Shown piece after piece: positions 50,897 through 59,988 of a stretch of 64,000 bases of DNA. A program made the position numbers and the translations under genes. The stretch is from Longispora fulva. Its GTDB lineage: Bacteria > Actinomycetota > Actinomycetes > Mycobacteriales > Micromonosporaceae. The stretch lies in the NCBI RefSeq assembly GCF_015751905.1, contig NZ_JADOUF010000001.1, positions 496,001-560,000 of the forward strand, in the 5' to 3' direction. Within the stretch, counting starts at the first letter, position 1. Every line of letters starts with the position of its first letter. The notes under the pieces are model-generated. The model had not been told where the DNA came from. It was given only the letters and a program-made list of their open reading frames with translations, and ran no database searches.

Positions 50897-50920
50897 GGCC
50901 GGGGAGGAGATTCCCTGGCC
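50897..50920. terminator. Hairpin between the M4 protease and response regulator
   Basis: GGCCGGGGA and TCCCTGGCC pair with one mismatch in the gap between convergent genes. It can act on both strands. Confidence 0.55.
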
Positions 50921-50954
50921 GGCCGGCCCATGAGCGCTCACGCGGACGCGGCTG

Positions 50955-51617
50955 CTACGCCCGGATGAGTCCGCTCTGGTACGCGATCACGACCAGCTGG
51001 GCGCGGTCGCGGGCCCCGAGTTTGGTCATGGCGCGGTTGACGTGGGTCTTGGCGGTCAGCGGCGAGAGGTGCAGGCGTTCGGCGATCTCGTCGTTGGACA
51101 GGCCGGTGGCGACGAGGAGCAGGATCTCGCGTTCGCGGTCGGTGAGGGCGTGCAACTGCGGGGGGACCGCCGCCTGTGTGGGTTCCGGCTGGGCGAGGAA
51201 CCGGGTGATCAGGCTCCGGGTTGCCTTCGGCGACAGGAGGGCGTCGCCGCGGGCGACCACGCGGATCGCGTCGAGGAGTTCGGCGGGTTCCACGCCCTTG
51301 CTGAGGAAGCCGCTGGCACCGGCCCGCAGCGCGCGCAGGACGTACTCGTCGATCTCGAAGGTGGTGAGAATGAGGACGCGGACCCCGGCGAGATCGTCGT
51401 CCGCGGTGATCGCGGTGGTGGCCTCCAGCCCGTCGAGGTCGGGCATGCGGATGTCCATGAGCACCACGTCCGCACGGGCACTGCGGGCCAGCGCGACGGC
51501 TTCCCGTCCGGTGGCGGCCTCGCCGACGATCTCCAGGTCCGGTGCGGAGTCGATGAGGACCCGGAATCCGGCCCGGATCAGGGCCTGGTCATCGGCGATG
51601 AGTACCCGGATCGTCAT
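50955..51617 (-). CDS. NarL-family response regulator
   Basis: A 220-residue regulator. The receiver starts IRVLIADDQALIRAGF with phospho-acceptor aspartate in VVLMDIRMPDLDG and the switch lysine in GASGFLSKG. The LuxR helix-turn-helix is LTDREREILLLVATGLSNDEIAERLHLSPLTAKTHV. The ATG overlaps the kinase stop (ATGA), so the kinase is translated first. The neighbouring ABC exporter is the probable target, a common actinomycete pairing. Confidence 0.93.
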   Translation of the reverse strand: MTIRVLIADDQALIRAGFRVLIDSAPDLEIVGEAATGREAVALARSARADVVLMDIRMPDLDGLEATTAITADDDLAGVRVLILTTFEIDEYVLRALRAGASGFLSKGVEPAELLDAIRVVARGDALLSPKATRSLITRFLAQPEPTQAAVPPQLHALTDREREILLLVATGLSNDEIAERLHLSPLTAKTHVNRAMTKLGARDRAQLVVIAYQSGLIRA

Positions 51618-52801
51618 GCGTCGTCTCCTGGCAGTGGGAGCCGGGCCCGCAGCACGAACTCTCCGTTCACCGCGTGGTCCGCGCGCAGGGTGCCGTTGAC
51701 CGTGAGGGCGCGCTCGCGCATGCCGACCAGGCCGTGTCCGGTGCCGTTGTGCCCGGGCGTCGGGCGGGCGGGCACGAAGTTGTGGACCTCGACGACCAGC
51801 GCGGCGGTCGTGTACTCCACGGACAGCCGCGCGCCCCGACCGTCCCCGTGTTTGTGGGCGTTGGTCAGCGCCTCCTGGATGATGCGGTAGGCGGCCAGGT
51901 CCACTGTCGGGGGTAGCGGTCGGGCCTGACCAGCCTGCTGGTAGGAGACGCGCAGGCCCGCGGTGGCCAGCGTGCCGAGGAGGTCGGCGAGCCGGCCGAG
52001 GCCGGGGGCCGGTTCGGTGGGGGCGTCGGGGTCGCCGGGCTGGCGCAGTACCCCGAGCAGGGTGCTGAGTTCTTCCAGGACGCTGCGGGCGGCCTGGCGG
52101 ATGTGGCCCAGCGCCTCCTCGGCCTGTCGCGGCTCCGCGCGCAGGACGTGCGCGGCGACACCGGCCTGCACGCTGATCATGGCGATGTTGTGCGCGACCA
52201 CGTCGTGCAGCTCGCGGGCGATGCGGAGCCGCTCGTCCGTGACCTGGCGGCTGGCCTCCTGTTCGCGGTTCTCCTCTGCGCGCCGGGCGCGCTCCTCGAC
52301 GGCGGCGAGATAGGCGCGGCGGGTGCGGGTGGCGTCCCCTACGGCGGTGGCCATCCCGGTCCACGCGAGGATCGCCACATTCTCCGGATCCAGCCAGCCG
52401 TGCCCAGCCCAGCGCACGCTGGCCGCGTACAGCAGCAGCCCGGCCGCGCCGCCGGCGAGCCACGCGGTGAACCGGGAGGTCACCGACGCGACGGTGTACA
52501 CGGCGATCACGACGGCGGCCTGCAGGATGTTGCGTGCGCCGTCGAGCGCCGTGAAGGTCACCGCCGCGACGGTCGTCAGTGCCAGCACGGCCAGCGGCCA
52601 GCGGCGGCGGCAGACCAGCAGTCCGCATGCGAGGGCGATCGTGACGTACGTGGCCGGGGTACGCGGATTGCGGTCCGAACCGGCGGTGACGGCCAGCAGG
52701 GCGGTGCCGGCGAAGATCGTGGCGACGACGGCGTCGAACACGCGCGGGTGTCCGGCGACCGTGCGCCAGGGGCGCCACAGCAGATCGGCGGATCCACCCA
52801 T
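51614..52801 (-). CDS. Membrane sensor histidine kinase, HisKA_3 type
   Basis: A 395-residue kinase with about four to five N-terminal membrane helices (residues about 20-150), a short coiled linker, the HisKA_3 box RIARELHDVVAHNIAMISVQ with the phospho-acceptor His, and an HATPase with EALTNAHKH and GHGLVGMRERA. ATG 52801 is chosen; an ATG at 52834 is also open, neither with a strong ribosome site. Kinases of this kind lack a sizeable outside domain and sense the membrane, often antibiotic stress. Confidence 0.9.
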   Translation of the reverse strand: MGGSADLLWRPWRTVAGHPRVFDAVVATIFAGTALLAVTAGSDRNPRTPATYVTIALACGLLVCRRRWPLAVLALTTVAAVTFTALDGARNILQAAVVIAVYTVASVTSRFTAWLAGGAAGLLLYAASVRWAGHGWLDPENVAILAWTGMATAVGDATRTRRAYLAAVEERARRAEENREQEASRQVTDERLRIARELHDVVAHNIAMISVQAGVAAHVLRAEPRQAEEALGHIRQAARSVLEELSTLLGVLRQPGDPDAPTEPAPGLGRLADLLGTLATAGLRVSYQQAGQARPLPPTVDLAAYRIIQEALTNAHKHGDGRGARLSVEYTTAALVVEVHNFVPARPTPGHNGTGHGLVGMRERALTVNGTLRADHAVNGEFVLRARLPLPGDDA

Positions 52802-52943
52802 ACCTGTCACGCTACGCGATCCTTGAATAACCATGCGTCGTCTGGTTGTGGTAGTCCTCCCTGCTCGCCTTCCACGGCCGTGGTATGCGGGGAGACCACG
52901 CCTGGACGACGACAGGGACCAGGCGAAAGGCCAGGCTGGAGGC

Positions 52944-53882
52944 ATGATCGAAGTCAACGAACTGACCAAGCGGTACGGAAACAAGACGGCCGTCGACAGC
53001 CTGACGTTCTCGGTGAAACCGGGCATCGTCACCGGCTTTCTCGGCCCCAACGGTGCCGGCAAGTCGACCACGATGCGGATGATCCTCGGCCTGGACCGGC
53101 CCACCTCAGGCACGGTCACGGTCGACGGCCGCCCGTACGCCGAGCACGTCGCCCCGCTGCACGAGGTCGGCGCGCTCCTGGAGGCCAGATCAGTTCATAC
53201 CGGACGTTCGGCCTATTACCACCTCGCCGCGATGGCCGCGACCTGTGGCCTGCCCCGCGCCCGGGTCGAGGAGGTCATCGACCTCGTCGGGCTGCACGAG
53301 GTCGCCCGCAAACGGGCCGGCGGCTTCTCCCTCGGCATGGGCCAGCGCCTGGGCATCGCCTCGGCCCTGTTGGCCGACCCGAAGATGCTGATCCTGGACG
53401 AGCCCGTCAACGGCCTGGACCCCGAGGGCATCCTGTGGATCCGCAACCTGTTGCAGAACCTGGCGGCCCAGGGCCGCACCGTCTTCGTCTCCTCGCACCT
53501 GATGAGCGAGATGGCACTGACCGCCGAGCACCTCATCGTCATCGGCAAGGGGAAGCTGATCGCCGACCTGCCCATGGCCGAGTTCATCCGGCGGGCGTCC
53601 AACAACTCCGTGCTGGTGCGCTCCCCGCAGGTGGAGAGACTGCACGACCTGCTGACTGGCCCGGACGTCACCGTGACGGGCCTGGAGCGCGGGCTGTTCG
53701 AGGTCACGGGGCTGACCGTCGAGCAGATCGGTGACCGGGCCGCCGCGAGTGGAATCACCCTGCACGAGCTGACGGTGCGGGAGCCGTCGCTCGAGGAGGC
53801 GTTCATGGAACTCACCCGCGACGCCGTCGAGTACCACGCCACCGCGGGCCGCGCGCTCGCCGCCGCCGGGAGGGCAGCATGA
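52944..53882 (+). CDS. ABC transporter ATPase, DrrA-like
   Basis: A 312-residue ATPase. Walker A GPNGAGKST (residues about 34-42), signature FSLGMGQR, Walker B MLILDEPVNGLD and SSHLMSEM are all intact; the signature has LGMGQ in place of LSGGQ, as in the drug/antibiotic subgroup. The C-terminal extension to 312 residues is also usual there. ATG 52944 follows GGAGG. Its stop overlaps the permease start. It diverges from the two-component genes. Confidence 0.92.
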   Translation: MIEVNELTKRYGNKTAVDSLTFSVKPGIVTGFLGPNGAGKSTTMRMILGLDRPTSGTVTVDGRPYAEHVAPLHEVGALLEARSVHTGRSAYYHLAAMAATCGLPRARVEEVIDLVGLHEVARKRAGGFSLGMGQRLGIASALLADPKMLILDEPVNGLDPEGILWIRNLLQNLAAQGRTVFVSSHLMSEMALTAEHLIVIGKGKLIADLPMAEFIRRASNNSVLVRSPQVERLHDLLTGPDVTVTGLERGLFEVTGLTVEQIGDRAAASGITLHELTVREPSLEEAFMELTRDAVEYHATAGRALAAAGRAA

Positions 53883-54664
53883 TGGCCACCACCACGATGC
53901 ACCTACGCGTCACCCAGACCCGGGTGATCCGCTCGGAATGGATCAAGTTCTGGTCCCTGCGGTCCACGATCGTCACCATCGCCGCAGCCCTGGCCGTCGT
54001 GGTCGGCATCGGCCTGCTGGCCGCGCAGATCACCAGCACCGGCGCGGCCGGCGACACCCCGGCGGACCCGACTGACGTGAGCCTCGCCGGTGTCGGTATC
54101 GGCGTGCTCATCCTCGGCACGCTCGGGGTCCTGTTCACGGCCACCGAGTACTCCACCGGGATGATCCGGTCGACGCTGGCCGCCGTGCCGAAGCGGTTGC
54201 CGGTGCTGTGGGGCAAGGCAGCGGTGTTCGCCGCCGTCGTGTTCCCGCTGACGCTGGCCGCCGCGCTCATCGCGTTCCTCGGCGGACAGGCGCTCCTCGG
54301 CGACCATGGCGCGTCCCTGACCGACCCGGGCGTGGCGCGCGCCGTCCTCGGCTCAGCCGGATACCTCACCGGCGCGGGGCTGTTCGGGCTGGCGCTCGGC
54401 TCGCTCCTGCGCAGCACGGCCGCAGCGGTCAGCACGCTGTTCGGTGTGCTGTTCCTGCTGCCGGGCATCTCCTTCCTCCTGCTGCCCGACAGCTGGCAGA
54501 ACAACGTCGGCCCCTACCTGCCGTCCTCCGCGGGCAGCGCGTTCACCGCGGTCCGACAGTCGGCCGACCTGCTCACTCCCTGGGCCGGACTCGCGGTGTT
54601 CGCCGGCTACCTCGTCGTCCTCGGCGGCGCGGCGGCCTGGCGGCTCCGGCGTCACGACGCCTGA
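53879..54664 (+). CDS. ABC transporter permease, ABC-2 type
   Basis: A 261-residue membrane protein with six hydrophobic segments. A short cytoplasmic start (RVIRSEWIKFWSLRSTIV) leads to segment 1, and FTATEYSTGMIRSTLAAVPKR is the typical ABC-2 motif between segments 2 and 3. Two ATGs (53879, 53882) overlap the end of the ATPase gene. It completes a two-gene exporter beside a two-component system, an arrangement often linked to antibiotic or lipid stress. Confidence 0.9.
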   Translation: MMATTTMHLRVTQTRVIRSEWIKFWSLRSTIVTIAAALAVVVGIGLLAAQITSTGAAGDTPADPTDVSLAGVGIGVLILGTLGVLFTATEYSTGMIRSTLAAVPKRLPVLWGKAAVFAAVVFPLTLAAALIAFLGGQALLGDHGASLTDPGVARAVLGSAGYLTGAGLFGLALGSLLRSTAAAVSTLFGVLFLLPGISFLLLPDSWQNNVGPYLPSSAGSAFTAVRQSADLLTPWAGLAVFAGYLVVLGGAAAWRLRRHDA

Positions 54665-54850
54665 CCCAGTCATGCCCGGGACCACCGTTCCGGGCATGAG
54701 CGCGGAACCGAACGTGGCGCTGCCGGTCGTCGGTCCGAGGGCACCCGACGCCCCGGACAAGAGCGGGACGGTGTCCCTGGCGAAAATGAGGTGGACAGTC
54801 CGGATTCCGCCCGCATACGGTGCGGACCGGTTGACCACGAGGGAGTTTCG

Positions 54851-55642
54851 ATGTCCACAGTCCTGTCGGCGGACGGTACCCGGATCGCCTACGACCGGTA
54901 CGGTCAGGGCCCAGCGGTCGTGCTGGTCGGCGGCGCGTTCCAGGTCCGGGGCAACCCGAGCCTGACCGGCCTCGCGGAGTGGCTGGCCGACCGGTTCACG
55001 GTGTACAGCTACGACCGGCGCGGCCGTGGGGACAGCACCGACACCGCGCCGTACGCGGTCGAGCGGGAGATCGAGGACCTCGGCGCGCTGATCGCGGCCG
55101 CCGGAGGCTCGGCAGCGGTGTTCGGCGTCTCCTCCGGCGCGGCCCTGGCCCTACGCGCAGCCCGGGTCCTGGCGGTGACCAGGCTCGCGGTGTACGAGCC
55201 GCCGTTCGTCGTCGACGACAGCCGCCCCCCGGTGCCCGAGGACTACCTGGCCACCGTGGACCGGCTGATCGCCGGGGACCGCAGGGCCGAGGCGATCGGG
55301 TACTTCACGACGGCGGCCGTCGGACTGCCGGCCGAGATGACGGTCGGCATGGATCAGTCGCCGTACTGGCCGGTGATGCTGTCGGTGGCGCACACCATCG
55401 GCTACGACGGCCGGGTGATGGGGGAGAGCATGTCCGGCCGGCCGCTGCGGGCCGAGTGGGGCGAGGTGCCGGTGCCGACGCTGGTCCTGGCGGGGGCGCA
55501 GACCTTCGGCTGGTTGCTCACCGGGGTGGCCCAGCTGGCCTCGATGGTGCCGGACGCCCGGCATGTGGTGCTCGACGGGCAGACCCACGAGGTGCGGCCG
55601 GAGGTGGTCGGGCCACTGCTCGCGGAGTTCCTGGCCGGGTAG
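54851..55642 (+). CDS. Alpha/beta hydrolase
   Basis: A 263-residue alpha/beta-hydrolase. The oxyanion strand is VVLVGGAFQ, DRRGRGDST follows, and the nucleophile elbow reads FGVSSGAAL (G-x-S-x-G with Ser about residue 97). The C-terminal histidine is in DGQTHEV. ATG 54851 follows GAGGGAG. Substrate unknown; the close spacing to the ABC exporter is not tight enough to prove an operon. Confidence 0.9.
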   Translation: MSTVLSADGTRIAYDRYGQGPAVVLVGGAFQVRGNPSLTGLAEWLADRFTVYSYDRRGRGDSTDTAPYAVEREIEDLGALIAAAGGSAAVFGVSSGAALALRAARVLAVTRLAVYEPPFVVDDSRPPVPEDYLATVDRLIAGDRRAEAIGYFTTAAVGLPAEMTVGMDQSPYWPVMLSVAHTIGYDGRVMGESMSGRPLRAEWGEVPVPTLVLAGAQTFGWLLTGVAQLASMVPDARHVVLDGQTHEVRPEVVGPLLAEFLAG

Positions 55643-55647
55643 GGGGT

Positions 55648-58449
55648 TCAGGTCGTGGCCCCGGTGCCGAACTCGCGCCGGGACCTGACCCCGAGCTTGC
55701 GCATCGCCTTGGCCACGTGTTCCTCGACCGTCCGTTCGGACAGGAACAGGGTCGCGGCGATCTCCCGGTTGGAGTGCCCGAGCCCGGCCAACCGGACCAC
55801 GTCGCGTTCCCGGGGGGACAGCTCGGTGCCGTAGCCGCGCCGGCCTCGGCGGGGGGACACCCGCAGGCCGTGGGCGCGGAGTGCCGCCCGGGCCCGGGCC
55901 GCGTCCCAGGCGGCGCCGAGCCGGTCGTACGTCGCGATCGCCTCGCCCAGCGGCCCGGCCCCGTCCCGCCCGGCGGCCAGCAGGCAACGGCCGGCCGCCT
56001 CGGTGGCCTGTGCGGCGTCGTACGGGCGGGGCAGTTCCGCGTACGCCGCGGCGGCCCGCCGGTACCCGTCGGCTGCTTCTGCCTGTGCGCCCGTGGCCTC
56101 GGCCAGTCGGGCCGCGCAGTCCAGGACCGCCGCCGCGGCCAACGGCGCGTGGAGTCCGTCGACCCCGGCGGTGAAGGCCGCCGACCAGTCCCGGGCCTCG
56201 GCCGGGTCGTGGCGGGCCAGCGCCGCGACGGCCGTCGGCAGCAGGTCGGCGCCCCAGGGCCAGCACCCGACCGCGCCGACCGCGGCCACCTCCCTCCGGG
56301 CCGTGGACACCGCCTCGTCGAGGTCACCCCGGCTGACCAGGAGCCGGATCAGGCCGGGGGCGGCCTCGGTGCGGTACTCCAGGGTCGTGTCGGCCGGATC
56401 GGTCGCCAGGACCTGGCGTAGTCGGATCTCCGCCGAGGCGAGGTCGGCCGTGGCCAGGTCGTGCAGGCCGCCGATCGTGGCCAGCCCCGGGGCGACCCGC
56501 GACGGGCCGTCCTCGCGCAGCTCGCCGATCCGGGTCTCCAGGTCCGTCCAGTGCCCGGTAGCCCAGTCCAGGCGCAGGGCCGCCGTCCGGTACGTGATCC
56601 GGCCCAGCCGCTCCGGGAACGACGCGGGGTCACCGACGAACGCGAGGATGTCGGCGGCCCGACGGTACCGGCCACTGTCGACCGCGGTGATGGCAAGGTT
56701 GCCCCAGCCCCGGGCGACCTGCAGCCGCTCCTGCGGGGTGTCGGCCCCGGTGGGCAGGGCCGCGATCAGCCGTTCGGCGTCGGGGGAGTGCAGGCTGTCG
56801 AGGGTGTAGGCCTGGTTCATCCGCACCGCCAGCCGCACGGCCGGATCGGGCACCCGGGGCAGGAGCGCGACGGCCCGGTCGAGCCAGCCGAGGTGCTCGG
56901 ACAGCGCGACGTCGCGCCGGCCCATGGGCATGGCGAGCGCGGCCATCGCCCGGGCGGCCAGCGCCGGCTGGTCGGCGAGTTCGTCGACCGCGCGGACGAA
57001 CGCGGCGTAGGAGGCCAGGTCCTGCCCGGCCGAGCGCAGTACCAGCGCCAGGTCGAGGCGGATCTCTCCGCGGGCCTCGTCCGGCAGCAGGGGATCTGCG
57101 AGCACCCGGGGCAGCAGCCGCATGCTCTCCTCCGGCGGCAGCCCGTACATGGCGGCCTTGCCGAGTTTTCTGGCCAGGCGGGCGAAGTTGTCGGCGGGCA
57201 GGTCCAGGGTGTCGAGCGCCGCCCGCAGGAGTGCGGCGCCGGCCGCGTCGTCGCCCCGCGCGGTGGCGGAGTCGGCGGCGAGTTCGGCGTGCCGGACGGA
57301 CTCGAGGTACTGCCCGCAGCGGCGGTGGTGCTCGGCGAGCCGGGCGTGCGGCGGGTCGGCCACAGTGGCCAGCACCGCGGCGGCGCGGGCGTGCAGGGCG
57401 CGCAGGCGCAGGTCACCGAGGTGGTTGTAGACGGCGTGTTGGGCCAGCGCGTGCCGGAATCCGTACCCGCCGCCGGGCAGCGACCACAGCAGTCCGGCGC
57501 TGACCGCCCCGGTGACCGCTGCGGGGTCCGATCCGCCGGCCACGGCGAGCAGCAGGTCGGCCGGGGCGGGGGTGCCGAGGACGGCGGCGGCGTGCGTGAC
57601 GGCGGCGGCGTCCGGGCCGGCCAGGGCCAGCCGGGCCCGGATCGGGTCGCGGATGCCGGCCGGGACCACCCGGGGGTCGAGCCGGCCCGGGGTTTCCAGC
57701 CCCTCGAACAGGCTGAGAACCTCCTCGACGGCGAACGGTATCCCGGAGGTGCAGTCGTGCAGGTCCCGGGCGAACTCGGCGGGGACCGGTGCGCCGAGAA
57801 GGTCGGCGGCCAGCGCCGCGACCTCGGCCGGGTCGAGGGGTTCCAGCGCGAGGTGCGTGCACCGCGTCCGGTCGGCCATCCCGGCCGGCAGGGCGGCCAC
57901 GGACAGCTCGGCGGGTCCCTCGTCCGGCCGGTACGTGCACACGAGGGTCACTCCGGCCACCGGCGTGCGGGTCAGGTACCGCAACAGGTCGTAGCTGTGC
58001 GCGTCGACCCAGTGCAGATCCTCCAGTACCAGGACGACCGGGGCCAGTGCGCCGAGCACTTCGGCCACGGCGCGCATGACCCGGTGCCGGTCGGTGGCCG
58101 GGTCCCCGGAGGGCGGCAGGGCCGGCGGCAGGATGCCGGACAGCTCGGGCAGGAGCGGGTGCAGCGCGCCGGCCACGGGGCTGAGCCGGGTTGGGTCCAG
58201 CGGGGCCCGCATCGTGCCGAGCGCCTCGATCACGGGTCCGAACAGGAACGGTTCGCCGACCGGATGACAGTGTCCGGTCAGCACGCGGCGGCCGGCCAGC
58301 GCGGTCGAGCCGAGGAGTTCGGCGAGCAGCCGGGTCTTGCCGATGCCGGCCGCGCCGCCGATCAGGACGAGGCCACCTGGGCCGGTGACCGCCGCGGAGA
58401 CCGACCGCAGCTGCGGCTGCCGGCCGATCATCGATCGTGCGACCCGCAT
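55648..58449 (-). CDS. Large ATP-binding LuxR-family (LAL) regulator
   Basis: A 933-residue regulator of the LAL type. An AAA-like ATPase fills residues about 1-320 with Walker A GGAAGIGKTR (31-40) and Walker B VVLVLEDLHWVD. A long TPR-like helical region (about 350-840) binds the inducer in this class, and a LuxR helix-turn-helix ends the chain (LSPRERDVVRLAGLGHSNREIAATLFLSERTVEEHVA). The ATG has GGAGGG upstream. It is convergent with the hydrolase gene and follows the XRE-TPR gene by 38 bases, so the two may be co-transcribed. Confidence 0.92.
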   Translation of the reverse strand: MRVARSMIGRQPQLRSVSAAVTGPGGLVLIGGAAGIGKTRLLAELLGSTALAGRRVLTGHCHPVGEPFLFGPVIEALGTMRAPLDPTRLSPVAGALHPLLPELSGILPPALPPSGDPATDRHRVMRAVAEVLGALAPVVLVLEDLHWVDAHSYDLLRYLTRTPVAGVTLVCTYRPDEGPAELSVAALPAGMADRTRCTHLALEPLDPAEVAALAADLLGAPVPAEFARDLHDCTSGIPFAVEEVLSLFEGLETPGRLDPRVVPAGIRDPIRARLALAGPDAAAVTHAAAVLGTPAPADLLLAVAGGSDPAAVTGAVSAGLLWSLPGGGYGFRHALAQHAVYNHLGDLRLRALHARAAAVLATVADPPHARLAEHHRRCGQYLESVRHAELAADSATARGDDAAGAALLRAALDTLDLPADNFARLARKLGKAAMYGLPPEESMRLLPRVLADPLLPDEARGEIRLDLALVLRSAGQDLASYAAFVRAVDELADQPALAARAMAALAMPMGRRDVALSEHLGWLDRAVALLPRVPDPAVRLAVRMNQAYTLDSLHSPDAERLIAALPTGADTPQERLQVARGWGNLAITAVDSGRYRRAADILAFVGDPASFPERLGRITYRTAALRLDWATGHWTDLETRIGELREDGPSRVAPGLATIGGLHDLATADLASAEIRLRQVLATDPADTTLEYRTEAAPGLIRLLVSRGDLDEAVSTARREVAAVGAVGCWPWGADLLPTAVAALARHDPAEARDWSAAFTAGVDGLHAPLAAAAVLDCAARLAEATGAQAEAADGYRRAAAAYAELPRPYDAAQATEAAGRCLLAAGRDGAGPLGEAIATYDRLGAAWDAARARAALRAHGLRVSPRRGRRGYGTELSPRERDVVRLAGLGHSNREIAATLFLSERTVEEHVAKAMRKLGVRSRREFGTGATT

Positions 58450-58487
58450 CCCACCCTCCCCGCCATCGATTCTTCCGGTACCGGCAC

Positions 58488-59807
58488 TCAGGTCGCCGTC
58501 TCCAGCGCGAGCAGCCCGTCGCGGTACGCGGCGCTGGCGTCGGCGTGCCGTCCCCGCGCGGTGAGCACGTCGCCGAGCAGCCGGGCGGTGACCGCGATCT
58601 CGGCGCGCAGCGTGGCCGGAACGCTCAACCGCAGCGCCCGGCGGAGACTGGCCTCGGCGGCGGGCAGGTCGCCGAGGTCGAGGTGCAGCTGGCCCAGGTA
58701 CCTGTGCGCCTCGGCCCGCAGCGGCACCTCCTGGCCCCGGTCGAGCTGGTCGACGGCGTACCGCAGCAGCTCCATCGCCCCGGTGTGGTCGCCGGTGCGG
58801 CGCAGCACGTCACCGAGTTCGGCGGCGAGCATCGCCTCGTCGGTGCGGGCGTCGATCGCGTGCAGGATGTCGCGGCCGGTGCGCAGCTCGGTCACGGCGG
58901 CGTCGAGGTCGCCGCGCCGGGCGTGCGCGTACCCGAGCGCCCAGTGGCACAGCCCCAGTTCGCGGCGGAAGTCCAGCTGGTCGAGCAGGCTCTGGGCCTT
59001 GGCGAGCGAGGCCAGCGCGGCGTCGGTGTGCCCGTCGGCGATCAGCGAGCGGGCGACCTGGGTGTGCATGGTGGCCAGCATCCGGGGGTCGCTGGCCCGG
59101 GGCGCGAGTTCGAGGGCGGCCCGGGCGGCGGTGGCGGCGCGTTCCGGGCTGCCGAGGTCCATGTAGGCCAGCACCAGCCCGCCCCGCAGGTACAGCAGCG
59201 CGTCGGGGTCGGCCAGGCCGGTGGTCTCCAGTCCCCGGATGGTGGTCTCCAGCAGGTGCACCGCGTAGCTGGAGTCCCCGAGCGTGCGCGCGCAGGCCGC
59301 CCGCACCGCGATCATCGGCACCCGGGCCGGCAGCGGCTGGTCGGAGAGCAGGTCCTCGGCCCGGCCGGCGAGGACCGCGCACCCGCTGGGGTCCCCGTCG
59401 CGGAACGCGACCATGCCCTGCAGGAGGACGGCCTGGGCCAGGGGCTCGACGAGCTGGTGCCGGTCGGCCGTGGCCGCGATGTCGGCCAGCTCGGCCCCGG
59501 TCGCCGAGGTCGGGCCGGCGGAGAGGGCGTGGCGGACCTCGGCGAGCCGCAGTCGTAGCCCGCTGACCAGGTGCGGCGGGTGGCCGAGGCCCAGCTCGGC
59601 CTCGGTGACGCCGAGCCGGTCGGCGAAGTGCCGCAGGGCCCGTTCGGACGGCCGGCGGCGGCCGGACTCGACGGCGGACACGAACGCGTTGGTGAACTGC
59701 GGAGCGGCAAGCTGCTGCTGGGTGAGGCCCCGTTCCTGGCGCAGCCGCAGCAGCCGCTGGCCGACGGACGTGTCGATCGGCCCGGTGGGCTGCGGATCAG
59801 CGGTCAT
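58488..59807 (-). CDS. XRE-family regulator with TPR repeats
   Basis: A 439-residue regulator. An XRE helix-turn-helix covers residues about 15-75 (RLLRLRQERGLTQQQLA, FVSAVESGRRRPSERAL), followed by a long array of tetratricopeptide repeats to the C-terminus. Proteins of this layout bind peptides or other ligands with the repeats (RRNPP-like). ATG 59807 is taken; an ATG at 59843 is open but lacks support. It diverges from the second M4 protease across a repeat-bearing gap, so it probably controls that gene and itself. Confidence 0.88.
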   Translation of the reverse strand: MTADPQPTGPIDTSVGQRLLRLRQERGLTQQQLAAPQFTNAFVSAVESGRRRPSERALRHFADRLGVTEAELGLGHPPHLVSGLRLRLAEVRHALSAGPTSATGAELADIAATADRHQLVEPLAQAVLLQGMVAFRDGDPSGCAVLAGRAEDLLSDQPLPARVPMIAVRAACARTLGDSSYAVHLLETTIRGLETTGLADPDALLYLRGGLVLAYMDLGSPERAATAARAALELAPRASDPRMLATMHTQVARSLIADGHTDAALASLAKAQSLLDQLDFRRELGLCHWALGYAHARRGDLDAAVTELRTGRDILHAIDARTDEAMLAAELGDVLRRTGDHTGAMELLRYAVDQLDRGQEVPLRAEAHRYLGQLHLDLGDLPAAEASLRRALRLSVPATLRAEIAVTARLLGDVLTARGRHADASAAYRDGLLALETAT

Positions 59808-59882
59808 CGCCGGGGTCTCCCTCCTCGCGGGAATGCGCAGCATACCCGCTGCTCACCATGCTGCCAGCTTCCTGAAGAAGTT

Positions 59883-59917
59883 GTTAACACATCTATGCAC
59901 CTGAGTTAACCACGTGG
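59883..59917. promoter_or_regulatory. Operator-like repeats between XRE-TPR and M4 genes
   Basis: GTTAAC occurs at 59883-59888 and again at 59905-59910, exactly 22 bases apart (two helical turns), and CCACGTGG follows at 59910-59917. All are palindromes. The position suits binding by the divergent XRE regulator. Confidence 0.45.
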
Positions 59918-59988
59918 TTGATTGTCCGGGCCCGGTCGGCCCCCTCGGCGTTCGGCCGGTCCCTTCCCCTTAACCCAGTGAGGACCTC

